64,000 nucleotides of DNA from Limnomonas spitsbergensis. Taxonomy: Eukaryota; Chlorophyta; Chlorophyceae; Chlamydomonadales. Where the stretch lies: assembly GCA_037349105.1 (NCBI GenBank), contig JAYJMM010000123.1, forward strand, positions 2,356,001 to 2,420,000, given 5' to 3'. Positions 1 through 16,110 of the stretch are shown in pieces. The translations under genes and the position numbers were made by a program. The notes under the pieces are model-generated. The model saw only the letters and a program-made list of their open reading frames with translations. It was not told where the DNA came from and searched no databases. Position 1 is the first letter of the stretch. Each line of letters starts with the position of its first letter.

Positions 1-1369
1 CGTGCTTGCGTGAGTGTGTTGGCTGTCGCCATTGGTTGCTGTCTATATAAAATGCTGCTGCTGCTCATAAATCGGCTCGGACATCCCCGTGTGGTTGGGT
101 CTGGTACATTAGCTGCTGCTGCCAGAAGCAGCTGCCTGTCCTTCTGCTGCTAAACTATAGGTCCATTGCGTCGAAGTGAAGCATCCGGCGGGTGGGTCCA
201 GTCAAAGCAAGCAGGAGGCTCCTTGCCAGGTCATGCCGCAGCATGTGGTCCTCTGCTGACAAGTGTGCTTGCTCGGTCCACACCTCCCATGTCAAGTCTG
301 GGAACGCAGCGCATGCAAGCCGGTATAGCTGGAAGTCAAGGTCGGGGACGAGGCGCGTCAGGCCCTCAAAGGACTCGGGCGAAATGTCGGAAACCCAGTC
401 GCAGTACGCAATGTAAATCGGCTCGATGCATTGCTTCGGGAGGTGGTCCAGCGCGTGGCTTCTGTCACTGAGGTCGGAGAGACCAGATCTGAAACACGCA
501 AAAAGCGGGCGTTCATAAACAACCGATTCTGGATGGAGCTCGACAGTGCAGGAAAGTTTGTGTCTCTTACCTCGCAGCCATGATACCCTCGTCCAAAGCT
601 GCCTGAGAGAGGACCCTGAACAAGAACATCAAGAAAGAGTTGTGTCGTCAGCCCCGTGAGCGAGGTGCAGTACACCAGAGGGGGCGATTTCGAGCCAGTT
701 CTTCAAGAAGTGGCTCCCTTGCTCACCGAACATTGGCTTTCTTTGGTGTTGGAGGGCACATGGTCGCCGACCGAGGTGTCGCCACTGGAGATTCAATCAT
801 TGCCCCGGTTGAGTTTAGTAAATAAGAGGCAGCTGGAATAATTATAGATAAAGGAATATGTCGTCGTTAAAGCCCGAGTATCCTTTATGTTCCTTCGACG
901 GACTCATGTGGTGCTGGGCGGTTTCCAGTCGGTTCGATGCCGTCAGTTTCTTGGATGCAACCGACAATATGCTGACGTTGCACCGCCCACCTCGATTTTC
1001 TAAGTCGGAAACGCCTCGACACCTTCTTATTTGCCCTCCCTAGCAGTGCACTGCAAGAATATTCCAGCACCTATCAACCCACCCCACATGTTCACATGAC
1101 AGTCATGCATCACACCTCACTTTTGGGTGCTTCAGCTAGAAAGAAGAAGAAGAAATTAGTGGTGAGAAGGAAAAGATGACAGCGTTAGAGGCCTAACGCG
1201 TTGAAGGATTTCAGGTTTCGAATTCAGCTACGTCATGGCCTGGTGCAGTTGGCCTGTCAATTTTTGGTCTCCATCAGCCCCGTGGTGACTGCTCATCGGC
1301 TTGCGTAAGGCACTAAATCTTGAGTAAAGACTGACATGCGTCTCGTCAACCAACTCCTCTGGCTTGCAG
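1..1369. other. No firm gene; unresolved left edge
   Basis: I see no convincing exon here. Several short reading frames exist on both strands (for example minus-strand sequence around 358-675), but none gives a recognisable domain or a clean exon with splice sites on both sides. The earlier exons of the SCD2-like gene that starts to be visible at 1,370 should lie here or further left, and I could not pick them out. A fragment like the SINE head (CCTGGTGCAGTTGGCC, near 1,240) is present. Confidence 0.4.
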
Positions 1370-3023
1370 AGATGAAGGCGTCACCGCGGCCGATGTCATG
1401 GAAATGGAGCGTGCCATGCGACAAGCTGCTGAGCTCGGGTTGCAGCGTGAGGTGATCAACACCTTGGCTCGCCTGGGGGAGGCCAAAGGCAGGAGTCATG
1501 GCAGCGACGGAGGAGGGGACACTGATGATAACCTGAACAAGGTATGTGGAATGCTGATACAGCATGAGAACCTTGTTTCTGCGGGGGGCTTTTGACAGTA
1601 TTGCAGTCATTTCCAGTATCCTCCTCTCTTGTTTCCTGTGGTATGAGTCAAATCCTGGAGAGCACTTCCGCTGGCTCTGCTATTTTTGGAGTGTCGAATA
1701 ATTTTATCAAGGACCCCACATGATGCTCAATGTCACTTCAAGTGACTGTTTCTTGGTTGGTGACTCGGCTACATTTTTGCTCCACTCTGGCCTCTGGCCA
1801 GAGGCCCCAGTTGTGGCCAGCCAAAGTGCTTTGGGCACCAATTGTAGGCCGGTCCTGGTTTGGTCTCAATAGGGCCTTTGGCGGCCACTGGGCGGCCTCT
1901 CGAAGGTAGACTCGTAGCCGAACAAATAAACACTTTGTTCAAATCTTTGACTGAAGCACCGCATCTACCCGCTCATAAGAGCATATGGCAATCCAATATA
2001 GGCTGATTCATGCTTCAGTTATCCAGTTAGCAGCAGCATGGATGTCAGCTTTTTGAAATTTGCCTGACTTGCTACTAATTCTTCAGTCGGACCTGCCTCT
2101 TGGAAAGGCTCAGGGCTAAATGTTACATGCAAGAGGGGGACGGTTGGGGGGGAGGGAGTTTCACTGCCCTGCTATCCCAGTGAAGCCCAATCACCACCCT
2201 TTGATTTTCATTATGTTGGGTTCTATATCATTTGGGTGGCTGAGAGAATGCATTGGCGGCCTTCCCATTTCTGCGGCCAAATGGGTAGTTGCCTGTCTCC
2301 ATGCACACTATTTATTGACTCACTGGCTCGCCACTTGAATGCATGCACTTTCCTCAACCCTCAGGTGGACCCAGAGGACCCCTCGATCCCACTGCTGCCG
2401 GAAGCCAGCCCGGGATCTGCGGCAGCGCAGGGCAGCCTGTGGGACATGAACCTGCTGTCGGGGCTGGAGCGGGGCGAGATACGGTTCCAGAGGGCGTGGG
2501 TCGCGTATCTCTGGGCTAGAGCGGCGGCGGCTGGGGTCGAGCCTCATGTGAGCATTTTGTTTCCAACTACTCAAAATAAACTTAACGTGTGCACCTCTTT
2601 TCCCGCCTCGAGCCTCGTACCCAATACCAGCCACCGCACATCCACTGGAACCCAATGCCACCGTGAGGTGGAGGAGGACCTGGGCTAAATTTGGGCTGGT
2701 GATGGGCGACTTACCCGGTGACCGTCTCGTTCCCCATCTCCCTTAGCGGGCACTGGTCCCTTCATGAAGCCATGCTATATTGCTACAACACCTGCCAGGC
2801 GTCACCAAACCTGCACGGTTTGCCTCTAAATTATGCGAGTCGGTGCCTTGCTGCTTTGGGTGTTGTAGGTTCCTCCTCGGGCCACCTCCGAGCCTGTTGC
2901 CTGATCCATAGTGCACTTGAGGTGGCATGACTACAGGCACAAGAAGCGAAGGAGTTTTGGGCGCATTGGAGTGTCACCGTTTTTCATCGCATGGGATATT
3001 TGTCCATGGCCCTGAACTATTAG
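1370..3023 (+). CDS. SCD2-like coiled-coil protein, 3' exons
   Basis: Three exons can be joined: 1,370-1,541 (acceptor TTGCAG, donor AAG|GTATG), 2,365-2,547 (acceptor CCCTCAG, donor CAT|GTGAGC, exactly 61 codons) and 2,937 to an in-frame TAG at 3,021-3,023 (acceptor CTACAG). The first carries an acidic helix (EMERAMRQAAELGLQREV), the second RFQRAWVAYLWARAAAAGVE, the third EAKEFWAHW. Their order and spacing match the C-terminal part of plant STOMATAL CYTOKINESIS DEFECTIVE 2 proteins, where a GLRELA helix is followed by an F-K-Q-A-W-L-x-Y-x-W block and then E-R-x-x-F-W. In plants SCD2 works with the DENN protein SCD1 in membrane traffic and cytokinesis. The family match is from memory of the motif order. 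The N-terminal exons were not found. The last exon may instead splice onward into 3.8-3.9 kb. Confidence 0.58.
1786..1945 (+). repeat. SINE-like repeat copy
   Basis: This interspersed repeat contains TTGTAGGCCGGTC, then GGTTTGGTCTCAATAGG, then CTGGGCGGCCT. The same ordered words occur near 44,831, 56,870, 10,660 and more weakly 41,150 and 11,690. In the 56.8-kb copy the head shows an A-box-like TGGTGCAGTGG and a B-box-like GGTTCGGTCTC at suitable spacing. That suggests a tRNA-derived SINE. The copy lies inside an intron of the SCD2-like gene. Confidence 0.55.
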
Positions 3024-3061
3024 GCAGCGCCACGCGATGACGTCCGACTTAATGTGACGCT

Positions 3062-3110
3062 GCCCAGATTGAACCCTTTAGGCCTAAACCCTAAACCAGC
3101 CAATGGCTTC
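3062..3110 (+). repeat. Interstitial telomere-like motif
   Basis: The sequence reads GGCCTAAACCCTAAACC, two tandem plant-type telomere words (CCCTAAA), just left of the 108-bp array whose units also carry CCCTAACCC or CCCTTAACCCTT. It is too short to be a chromosome end; a healed break or inherited subtelomeric fragment is possible. Confidence 0.5.
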
Positions 3111-3119
3111 ATGTCAGGC

Positions 3120-3845
3120 CCCTTTCCCGTCTTCTTAAACCGGTGGTAGGTGGCAGTAAGTATGATGGAGCTGTGGGCAAGCTTCCTGGACCCTTAACCC
3201 TTAGCCTGCTGATGGCTGCACGCCATGGCTTTTACCCTTGCTTAAAAACTGGTCGTAGGTGGCTCTACCCAGGGCGGAGCTGTGGGGAAGCTTCCTGAAC
3301 CCTAACCCTTAGCCTGCTGATGGCTGCACGCCATGGCTTTTACCCTTGCTTCAAAACTGGTCGTAGGTGGCTCTACCCAGGGCGGAGCTGTGGGGAAGCT
3401 TCCTGAACCCTAACCCTTAGCCTGCTGATGGCTGCACGCCATGGCTTTTACCCTTGCTTCAAAACTGGTCGTAGGTGGCTCTACCCAGGGCGGAGCTGTG
3501 GGCAAGCTTCCTGGACCCTTAACCCTTAGCCTGCTGATGGCTGCACGCCATGGCTTTTACCCTTGCTTCAAAACTGGTCGTAGGTGGCTCTACCCAGGGC
3601 GGAGCTGTGGGGAAGCTTCCTGGACCCTTAACCCTTAGCCTGCTGATGGCTGCACGCCATGGCTTTTACCCTTGCTTCAAAACTGGTCGTAGGTGGCTCT
3701 ACCCAGGGCGGAGCTGTGGGGAAGCTTCCTGAACCCTAACCCTTAGCCTGCTGATGGCTGCACGCCATGGATTTTACCCTTCCTCCAAACTGGCTGTAGG
3801 TGGCTCTACCCAGGGCGGAGCTGTGGGGAAGCTGCTTGACGCGGG
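3120..3845 (+). repeat. Tandem repeat, about 108-109 bp, 6-7 units
   Basis: The landmark AGCCTGCTGATGG recurs at about 3,203, 3,311, 3,419, 3,528, 3,637 and 3,745, so the period is 108-109 bp. The outer units are more diverged than the middle ones. Each unit holds a HindIII-type AAGCTT and a telomere-like CCCTWACCCTTAG. Open reading frames across it (GFYPCFKTGRRWLYPG repeats) come from the repeat and are not a gene. The last unit passes into GCCTCGGCCGCAG, a plausible splice acceptor, followed by CACTTCAGCGACCTGG, so the array may sit at an intron edge like others in this window. Confidence 0.85.
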
Positions 3846-5221
3846 CGCCTCGGCCGCAGCACTTCAGCGACCTGGCTGCGGCACTCAAGGTGAGGAAGGG
3901 CTGCAAGGGGTGGTAGAAGCATGTTCCAGGACACTTGGATGTTCCCTGGGCGCCAAGAGGTGCATGTGACCAGGGATCTGCATGACATCTGGTGCCTGAC
4001 TCTTTCAATCATGGCTTTAGAGTAGATATGTTGGCGCTGCTATGGCATGTCTTTCGAGCAGCCAGACAGTCCGAAAGACACTGTCTGCCCAGTGCACACA
4101 CCGCAGGTAATCTCTGATCACAGTTTTATTTTGATGACAAAACAGCATGCATGCTGGCCATGGCTGTGGCTGAGCTCTTGCTAGTAAGTGCAGTGCGGCT
4201 CCTTAGAGCAGTGTGGCTCGTGTCGTGTTAAGTTGTAGCGAATATGCATCCAGTTGCATTATTTTGATTGTTAGTATTTTTGATTTGGCCCGGCACTGCG
4301 TACCATGTGTCTTCATGCGGTTAATCATAATGAAACAGTCAGCATCCGCATGAGCCTTGAAGGCATCCTCATTATGTATAAAGGATCAAGACCTTGATCT
4401 CTGATTTGGAGCCTATCAGTTAATCGGCGGGCTCCATTCAGTTGGGCTGCATAGGCCCCGGTCCAAAGAATGGGCTGCATTCACCGATTCACGGTCTCGG
4501 GTGTCGTTGCTGTTGCTTTCAAGTGTTGCTGACCTGCTCCTGCTGTCCCGCAATTTCCTCTCTCAGGAGCTTTCTCTGCTGGGTGTGGAGCAGCAATTAT
4601 GGCAGCATCGAGTGAAGGGCAGAGTGAAAGGGTAGGGCAGGCATCGTGCCTGACAGAGGCCTAGCAGAATGCCCAGGGTGAAGAAGTGCTCCTTGGATGG
4701 AATTATTGGCGGCTGATGAATTATTGACAGGACCGGCAGGAATGCCGTCATACCGGTGTATAGTTTGTTGATGGCCATGAAGGTGCAGGCATTTTTTTTG
4801 TGGGATGAGGCTTGGCATCCAAATATAGGCCCATTAGCTATCCAGGTTAGCTTTCAACTGGTGTCAAACTAGGTGAATTAGCTAGATTTTTTTGTGGTTT
4901 GGAAACTCTTGCACCTTTTTTTCTAGTCCTTCATTCTTTAGCGGTGCCCTTTTCTAAATGACATTTGTACAGCCTGTAGATCTAAAGCCGCAGTCCTTCA
5001 TTAGCTGCAGTTATGTGACCTGTTTGAGGCCTCATTCTTGTGAGCACCAGTATCTATTTTGGGGGATTTCTGTCATGCTGCCGTTGACCCAGGGTTTCTC
5101 TCCTTTTGTTTTTTGTCGTGAGTGTTGGCCTGCCGGCATGCTCATTGTGGAGACAGGTTCCATGCGCTTCCTGACGCCCTGTGGATTGCAGACATGTGAA
5201 ATGTTGCCTCACCCAACTTAC
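3846..5221. other. No gene recognised
   Basis: Apart from a possible short exon at about 3,865-3,895 (HFSDLAAALK before GTGAGG), I find no coding sequence, RNA gene or element boundary that I can defend. Confidence 0.4.
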
Positions 5222-5310
5222 AGCTGCAGCAGCCTGTCAGCTGCTGCTAAGGCCATGGCCTGCCCCTGCGCCAGGGTGCCTACAACCAAACGGCCGCCGC
5301 TCTTGTAGAT
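5222..5310 (-). pseudogene. Isolated copy of a PP2C exon
   Basis: On the minus strand a clean acceptor (TTAACAG) is followed by ATCTACAAGAGCGGC and an open frame that ends with donor CTGCAGCT|GTAAGT. It encodes a segment with the core AQGQAMALAAADRLLQL. The last exon of the PP2C gene at 55,355-55,498 begins at the same acceptor position (TAG|ATCTCCAAG) and shares this core almost residue for residue. Here the frame stops at a GTAAGT donor where the other copy continues to the GTVDNVTVVV motif. I found neither that continuation to the left nor the SDGLWD exon to the right. This is either a stranded exon duplicate or a remnant of a paralogous gene. Confidence 0.75.
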
Positions 5311-5837
5311 CTGTTAACCATGCCTAGCTAGCAGCCTTGCCTGCAAACATGGCCATCCAGCAAAAACGTCCATCAAACATGCTTTGCGACCACTCATGGC
5401 TAGGTGCCTTTGCCATCATAGCATGCAATAAGCGAACATCATACAATTAGATGCAGAGCAACAAACAGAGAATGTGCAAGCATGCTAATTAACCGCGTCT
5501 AGACGCCTGACAGCATCACGCCGCTCATAAACCCTCATTTAGAAGATACTTAACGGAGGACATGCAGGAAAGGAAGTAAACTGTGCAAACATGGAGCATG
5601 TTTCATAAAAGCACTCTCCAAGAAAATACGCAAGGTAGCTGCTAGACCTGCTCATCATGGCATGTATCGTTCATGTTCATTAGCAGCTCCATGTATTTGC
5701 CATGATATCAAGCATGCTCACTGACCTAGCTCGTTTCTACAAAACATACGGCACTACAAGACAGAGCTTGGTCATCACTCAGTGCCATGCATATCAAAGT
5801 TTTAGCCCGGTGGCTAGCTTGTGATTTCAGATCAGAG
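5311..5837. other. No gene recognised
   Basis: AT-richer sequence without a convincing frame, splice-site pair or repeat unit. Confidence 0.4.
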
Positions 5838-6671
5838 CTAATCATACTTAAAAGTCCTGGCCTGGTCCCTCGCGATCCTCTCCGCTACTTCCTTATGTAT
5901 GTATTTGTCGATGAGGGGTAGCTGCATCCTTATAGGCTCAAAGCCGTCATCATCCATCGCGACCTCCCAGCCACAATGTCTCCAGGCATCATGAAGGGCC
6001 CACATAAAAGCATCAAGGGCAGATAGCGCATTAAACCTAGCTATATCAGCGGTGCGAGTCATGTTCATCATGTGCTAGACTGCCGTGGGCTTCCTTTGGA
6101 TATTCTCGACCATTTGCTTTGTGACAGAGACAGCATCTAGCAGGTCCATGCTGAAGGTCAGGTTGCCATCCGCGTTACACACTTACACATTGGGTCACAC
6201 CAAGGAGTGCCCAAGATTTCAATGCTGATGGCGAGGGCGTTAAGTACTTATTTCATTCCTCCAGTGGCAGAAAGTCCCTGCCATCAGGCGTTGCCACGTC
6301 GTTACCTCGCTTGGATCAAACGCACGATGCTTTGGGAGGAACTCACCATGCATCAAGTGGCATACTTTGATATCCATAACGGGATAATTGTGAGAGAGCA
6401 TTGCGAGGTTATACCTCTTGTTCAAGGAAATGCGATCGGTGAAGGTGTCACGCTCGTGGATCCTTTTCGTGGGCTCTGGTTGTTGAAATCTCAGCCCCTC
6501 TTGCTGCCACTTTGCGTCCCTCTCCAGTAGGTGACTGGCAGTTTCTTCTCCCATGGGTACGCCTTGTCGATACAAGAAGCATACTGCCGGGGTTGCGGGG
6601 GGGACATGGCATTTGAAATTTGAACATTTGAAATTTGAATTTAAGGACTGCAGGAACGGCCGATGGGGCAC
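5838..6671 (-). pseudogene. Decayed coding sequence of unknown family
   Basis: Two minus-strand blocks look protein-like. The first (about 6,606-6,240) includes GEETASHLLERDAKWQQEGL, RISLNKRYNLAMLSHN and FDPSEVTTWQRLM. The second (6,071-5,838) includes RFNALSALDAFMWALHDAWR and PLIDKYIHKEVAERIARDQ and ends at a TAA after FKYD. Between them the frame shifts (ALAISIEILGTPWCDP is read in another frame). A further in-frame stretch, NLTFSMDLLDAVSVTKQMVE, is cut from the last block by a single TAG. Amphipathic, aromatic-rich residues with few stops suggest a once-functional protein of about 250 residues. I do not recognise the family; a mobile-element or viral protein is possible but unproven. Confidence 0.5.
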
Positions 6672-6784
6672 TCATAAGGGAAGGCCAAGGTTCGATGATG
6701 GACCATAAAACATCAAGACAGAGTCTTATTACTGCCAGATGCTCAGTTGCCCCCTATGCATGTGATAAGATAACGTGTTTGGGT

Positions 6785-6930
6785 CACAGGTTTGGGTATG
6801 ATTTGAATCGGAATTTTACAATTGCCAAGAAAACTGCCCCATTCGGTTTGAAATTGAAAGCAGTTGGGCCTGAAAAGTTGCCAGAATCCGTCAATGCACC
6901 TAGAAGCCAGCTCAGGGCCAATCGAAAAGC
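6785..6930 (+). repeat. Interspersed repeat, copy 1
   Basis: The words ATTTGAATC, AAACTGCCCC, CCTGAAAAGT and GCCA occur here in the same order and spacing as at 16,560-16,680. This shows two diverged copies of one dispersed repeat of at least 100 bp. Confidence 0.6.
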
Positions 6931-7479
6931 CACTTCAGAGGTTGCTACACTCAAGAAGTTGAAGTGTAGTGCCAAACATGGACTTTCGCAGCCATGCAAC
7001 AGTGCAGCAGGAAAATAGAACGAGCCCACACTGGTTACTACAGGTATTCAGGCCACCTCCAGCCTGGATCGGTGGATCCCATTTCCTTTCAAGATTTCTT
7101 CCCCTCAAGGCCTCAATCTCAGGTCTCTCGTCCGACCGGAGATCCATCAGCATTTCCACTGGATTTTTTTCCTAACAGGATGGGTCACCACTTTGCATAT
7201 ATCGTTTTGTATTCAACCGCCGGTGCTCAGTGCCCGGCTACAGCATAGAATTTAAGCCTTTCTTGCACACCATCCCGTGATGAAAGGTCAAGCCCAAGTC
7301 CATCCATCTGGGCATGCCAGCCCATTCAATTTCAATAAAAAAAAGTACAGAAGCTCAAAAAGGGGAGGGCCAAGGCTGCAGAAAAGGCCACAGCTGCGGC
7401 GGCAGCGGCCAGCCGCCGCGCTGTCACTTCCACAGGCATTACTTCTCTTTCCAGCACGCCTCCAATGTTGGGCGATTTA

Positions 7480-7720
7480 CGGTTGCGATGTAATTACGGT
7501 TTTCTTTCAAAGTGTAATCATGTTGTAAATTACAGTCCAGATTTCACTGATCGCGAAATCACAGTGTAAATTACAGTCCAGATTTCAGTGACGGCGTAAT
7601 TTCGGTGATTTTTTGAATACGGTAAATTACAGTAATCTCAGAGGCATAAACAGTAAAAACGTCAACTTAAGGTGAATGGCCGTAAAATTACAGGCGTAAA
7701 TCGGTAAAATCACAGCCCTC
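7480..7720 (+). repeat. Short AT-rich direct repeats
   Basis: The phrase GTAAATTACAGTCCAGATTT is repeated about 36 bp apart (near 7,527 and 7,563), within a region full of TTACGGT/GTAATTAC words. A related TTACGGTTTACGGTG motif recurs near 7,958. No coding potential is evident. Confidence 0.6.
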
Positions 7721-8149
7721 GGCTGAGCCCTAAACCAAGTGAGCCGGGTCCCTTGCCGGATTTCCGGTCATCGGATGCCTCTTCTTTTCGCTGTGAAGCC
7801 TCGAAAGAGCTGCTGTATTAAGCTTGGCACCTTAGGCTTCGTTTTTGTCACCTGATTATCCATGGTGTGGCTGTCGAGTCGATCGTGAGCCAAATGTTCA
7901 CCTGAGGGGCTCCACACATTCCTTCTGAAAACCGTATGAGTTTTATTTCACGGTGGCTTACGGTTTACGGTGTAGATGCACCGTATTTCTTACACCGGCG
8001 TCCCTCATACAGCGTGATCGCCCAAAACTGCGTGCCTCCTCTGGAGGTGGTTCGGTCCTCCTGGGAGCACCAGCAGACTGCACTGACCCCGGAGTGGTCC
8101 TCCTCCTGGGAGCGACGACGGCTCCCCCGCGGGCTGCGGGCTGCCGTCC

Positions 8150-9193
8150 ATGGCGGCGGCGGAGGGCGGCAGCGGAAGTGGGGCAGTGCCCCACGGCACT
8201 GGCTACGCCATACGGGGGCCCTCGATGGCACGTTCTGCTGTGAGGCTGCAGCCGTTTGCGCCAGACCCCGCCCGGCTGCTGTCACGGGATGCGCTGTCTG
8301 CCATGTCAGAAGATTGGGGCAGCATTGGCGACGCGCTGTGGCACTCTGAGGAGCAGCTCACGCATCAGCGACCACGCGGCCACCTTGAGCGACGACATGT
8401 ACGTCAGCGATGTTGTTTACTGGTAGGACTTAAACCCAGGGTATGAGGACACTGGTTTTCAATGCTGTTTCCTGTCCTGATTTATTTCGGTGCTAAAACT
8501 CGGTGCGGGCCTCTTACCTACACATCCGCCATTAATTCAGATCTGATTCTCTGCTGGTCTCTAAACATGAAATACCTAACGGAACACTTCATTTGCAGCT
8601 CCCGACGTTCGATAAGCTGACGTCATCAAGTCAGGGATGCCTGCTGGGTGCCGCCCAAGCTGCCGCGGCTTGCGGCTGCTTGCGGCGGGGCGGAGCATCA
8701 GAGCCGCGCAGCTTCAACATGGGCGGGGCGCATGCCAGACTACAGCGGCTGGCCAGCAAGGTGGCCCGTCGGCCCACTGTCGACGTCGACGAGGTCACCG
8801 AGACGAATTATTTCCACTCACGGTTGTGTTCACTGGTAGCTGCAGCGGCCCGCTCTGCCTCATGGCCATCCAGAAGGTGCACACGTACGCTGCTCGAATC
8901 CGGTTCGCCGATGTGGCCCGTCGAGCTTCGTGGTTTCCGTGCTCGAGGATGTCGTGGGCTTCACGCGCGGCTACGACATCCTGCGCCACAACTGATTCCT
9001 TCTGTCTATCCTCACGTGCGTGGCCAGGGGCTGCGGCGTTAGCGACGCTGATGAGCTGGACGACGTGGTCAACGAACTCGGCGCGCAGGTACTGCTGTAC
9101 GACACGCCGGAGACGCCGATGCAAGCGGCCGTGGCTGCGCGCGCGTCCCAGATAAGCGGCGGTGCTATTCGAACGTCCCTCATTGGCATTTAA
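8150..9193 (+). CDS. Unrecognised GC-rich gene fragment
   Basis: Three plus-strand stretches look coding. The first, from an ATG at 8,150, reads APDPARLLSRDALSAMSEDW, then in a shifted frame HAATLSDDMYVSDVVYW before a donor-like GTAGGAC (about 8,436). The second, at about 8,911-8,992, reads FVVSVLEDVVGFTRGYDIL. The third, at about 9,012-9,193, reads DADELDDVVNELGAQVLLYD and ends in TAA. They are not in one frame, so the gene is either spliced in a way I could not resolve or decayed. I do not recognise a domain. Confidence 0.35.
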
Positions 9194-9419
9194 AGAGGGA
9201 TGCCAGGTCACAACATCTCCGCAACACCCTAGCTGTCGCCTTGACGTGCGGCAGCAGTGGTCGTGTATCAGACAGTAGTGGGCTGGCTCCGGAAGCTAGT
9301 GGTCACAAATACGCCTATGGGCTGGTGCAGGAGTCTACTGGCCAGAGTGCCATCCCTCCCCTGGCTGATCAGGTTTTCGACGAGGTCGTGCTAGGGGCCG
9401 GGGCGCAGAATTCACTTAA

Positions 9420-9655
9420 ATTTACTTGTTGAGGCGTTGCCTTTTTTCTAGAGGTTGGAACTTTTTTTGTATTGTGTTTTTTTCAGTCTTTTGTTTTGCC
9501 CCTCCACTTTATTTCCCACTCTTGTTCCCCTCCTTCCTTTTGTCCTGCCCCCTTCCTGTGTTTCTTTCCATCTTTCCTCCGAACTCTTTAGTTAGGCACC
9601 CACGCGGCCGAGCCTTTTTGAGCAGGGCCCAGAGGTGTAGCGTCATTGACTTAAA
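9420..9655 (+). mobile_element. LINE 3' end (5'-truncated copy)
   Basis: This is a pyrimidine-rich 3' UTR that closes with CACGCGGCCGAGCCTTTTTG, then AGCAGGGCCCAGAGGTGTAG and CGTCATTGAC. The same closing sequence ends every LINE copy in this window (18.4, 23.8, 24.9, 28.8 and 49.8 kb). Only the untranslated tail remains. A short GTTGAGG at the start corresponds to the end of the LINE reading frame. Confidence 0.8.
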
Positions 9656-10194
9656 TCTAGGAAGTCTCAATTTGGAGGGCCGACGGTCAGCCACCACTGT
9701 GCCCATGGGGACCAAACCATGTCCAGCTGGCGGCCTCTGGCCCAAGCAGCATGCAGCTTGTTGCACCAGGCCCCTTGGTTGCCGGCAGTAATGTAGCTGA
9801 AGTGTAGATGGAGAGCGCTAAAATGAACAGTGTGGTTATGTGGCACAGCCCAGACACATGCCGTTATTTTACACAGAAGCAACTGGACCAACAAAAAATT
9901 ATTTGTTCAATTCCAAAATTTAAGAAGAGAATAAATTTGTAAATTTGGTTGGTAGACAGAGCAATTGAGCTTCTCGAGATCACACAAATACACAACCACC
10001 ACACAAGGAGCATTCCTCCTACAAACAGTCTGAAGACATTTCCTCTAAAACCAGCCTTTCTTTTTGTGACAGCCTACATTTTTTCCATACCAACAACTCG
10101 TTAGTCTAAGCTGTTTGAGGACGAGTCACTCTCTTGTTCAAGGAGTTTTCAGATTAAAGGAGAGGAGCCCGAGCCCCGGGGCATCCAACATCAT
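9656..10194. other. Intergenic, no gene recognised
   Basis: Sequence downstream of GMD with A/T-rich stretches around 9,890-9,950. No exon or element end is identified. Confidence 0.4.
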
Positions 10195-10261
10195 TATAGG
10201 CCAGCATTTTGCCTCCCTGTCTTGCCTTGATATCCGGCTTCAGCTGGTCGATCCAGCATCA

Positions 10262-15480
<5,219 letters not shown>

Positions 15481-15484
15481 TACG

Positions 15485-15890
15485 TACCATACGTGTGTAC
15501 CACTCCGCAAAAGGACCACTCGTCCCAGGCCGTCCCAGAGGCATCCCACGTCCTACCTGGGACGCCTGCATGGGATGCCTCTGGGACGTCTCCTATATTT
15601 CATTTTGTCCATGGACGCGTCTCAGACACGTCCCGCAGTGGGACGTGGGACGCGTCTCAGGCTCATCCCATCTGGGATGAGCATGGGACGCATCCCACAG
15701 GATGCGTGCTGGGATGAAGTCTAGGATGTCTGTGGAGACGTCCGCCATGATGCATGCCGGTGTGAGAGCTAGGACGCATACTGGGATGCGTCCTGGCACT
15801 GAGACGTCAGTTGGGATGCAAGCTAGGATGAATACTGGGACGGCTGCTAGGATGCGAACTAGGACGGCTGCTGGGATGTCCCATAATCTT
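15485..15890 (+). repeat. Degenerate minisatellite (GGGACG/GGGATG)
   Basis: Short diverged repeats of 12-24 bp built on GCTAGGATGC, ACTGGGATG and CTGGGACG. The frames that stay open across it read as repeats (for example ILAAVPVFILACIPTD on the minus strand) and are not convincing protein. Confidence 0.75.
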
Positions 15891-16049
15891 GTCAATATGC
15901 ATATTAGGTAGCTTGGGACAGTCATGGGATGCTTTGCAACCAATTACGTATTTACGATTTGGGGCTGCCTTAAAGCAACCTATCATCTTCATAATTCTAC
16001 TAGTCTAGATGTTCTACCTAATGGACAATATATCAATCATGTTACACCT

Positions 16050-16110
16050 CAAGCCCTGCTCAAAAAGGCACCGCGTGGGCGCCCAACTGTCCGAGTAGAA
16101 AAAAAGTAAC
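16050..16110 (-). mobile_element. LINE 3' tail fragment
   Basis: The plus strand reads CACCTCAAGCCCTGCTCAAA then GGCACCGCGTGGGCGCCC, the reverse complement of the family's closing sequence. About 55 bp survive. ACAATA occurs just outside each end (16,025 and 16,112) and may be a short target duplication. Confidence 0.7.

Noticed and set aside
3441..3732. Frames of the GFYPCFKTGRRWLYPG type
   Set aside because: They repeat with the 108-bp array and have no independent coding evidence.
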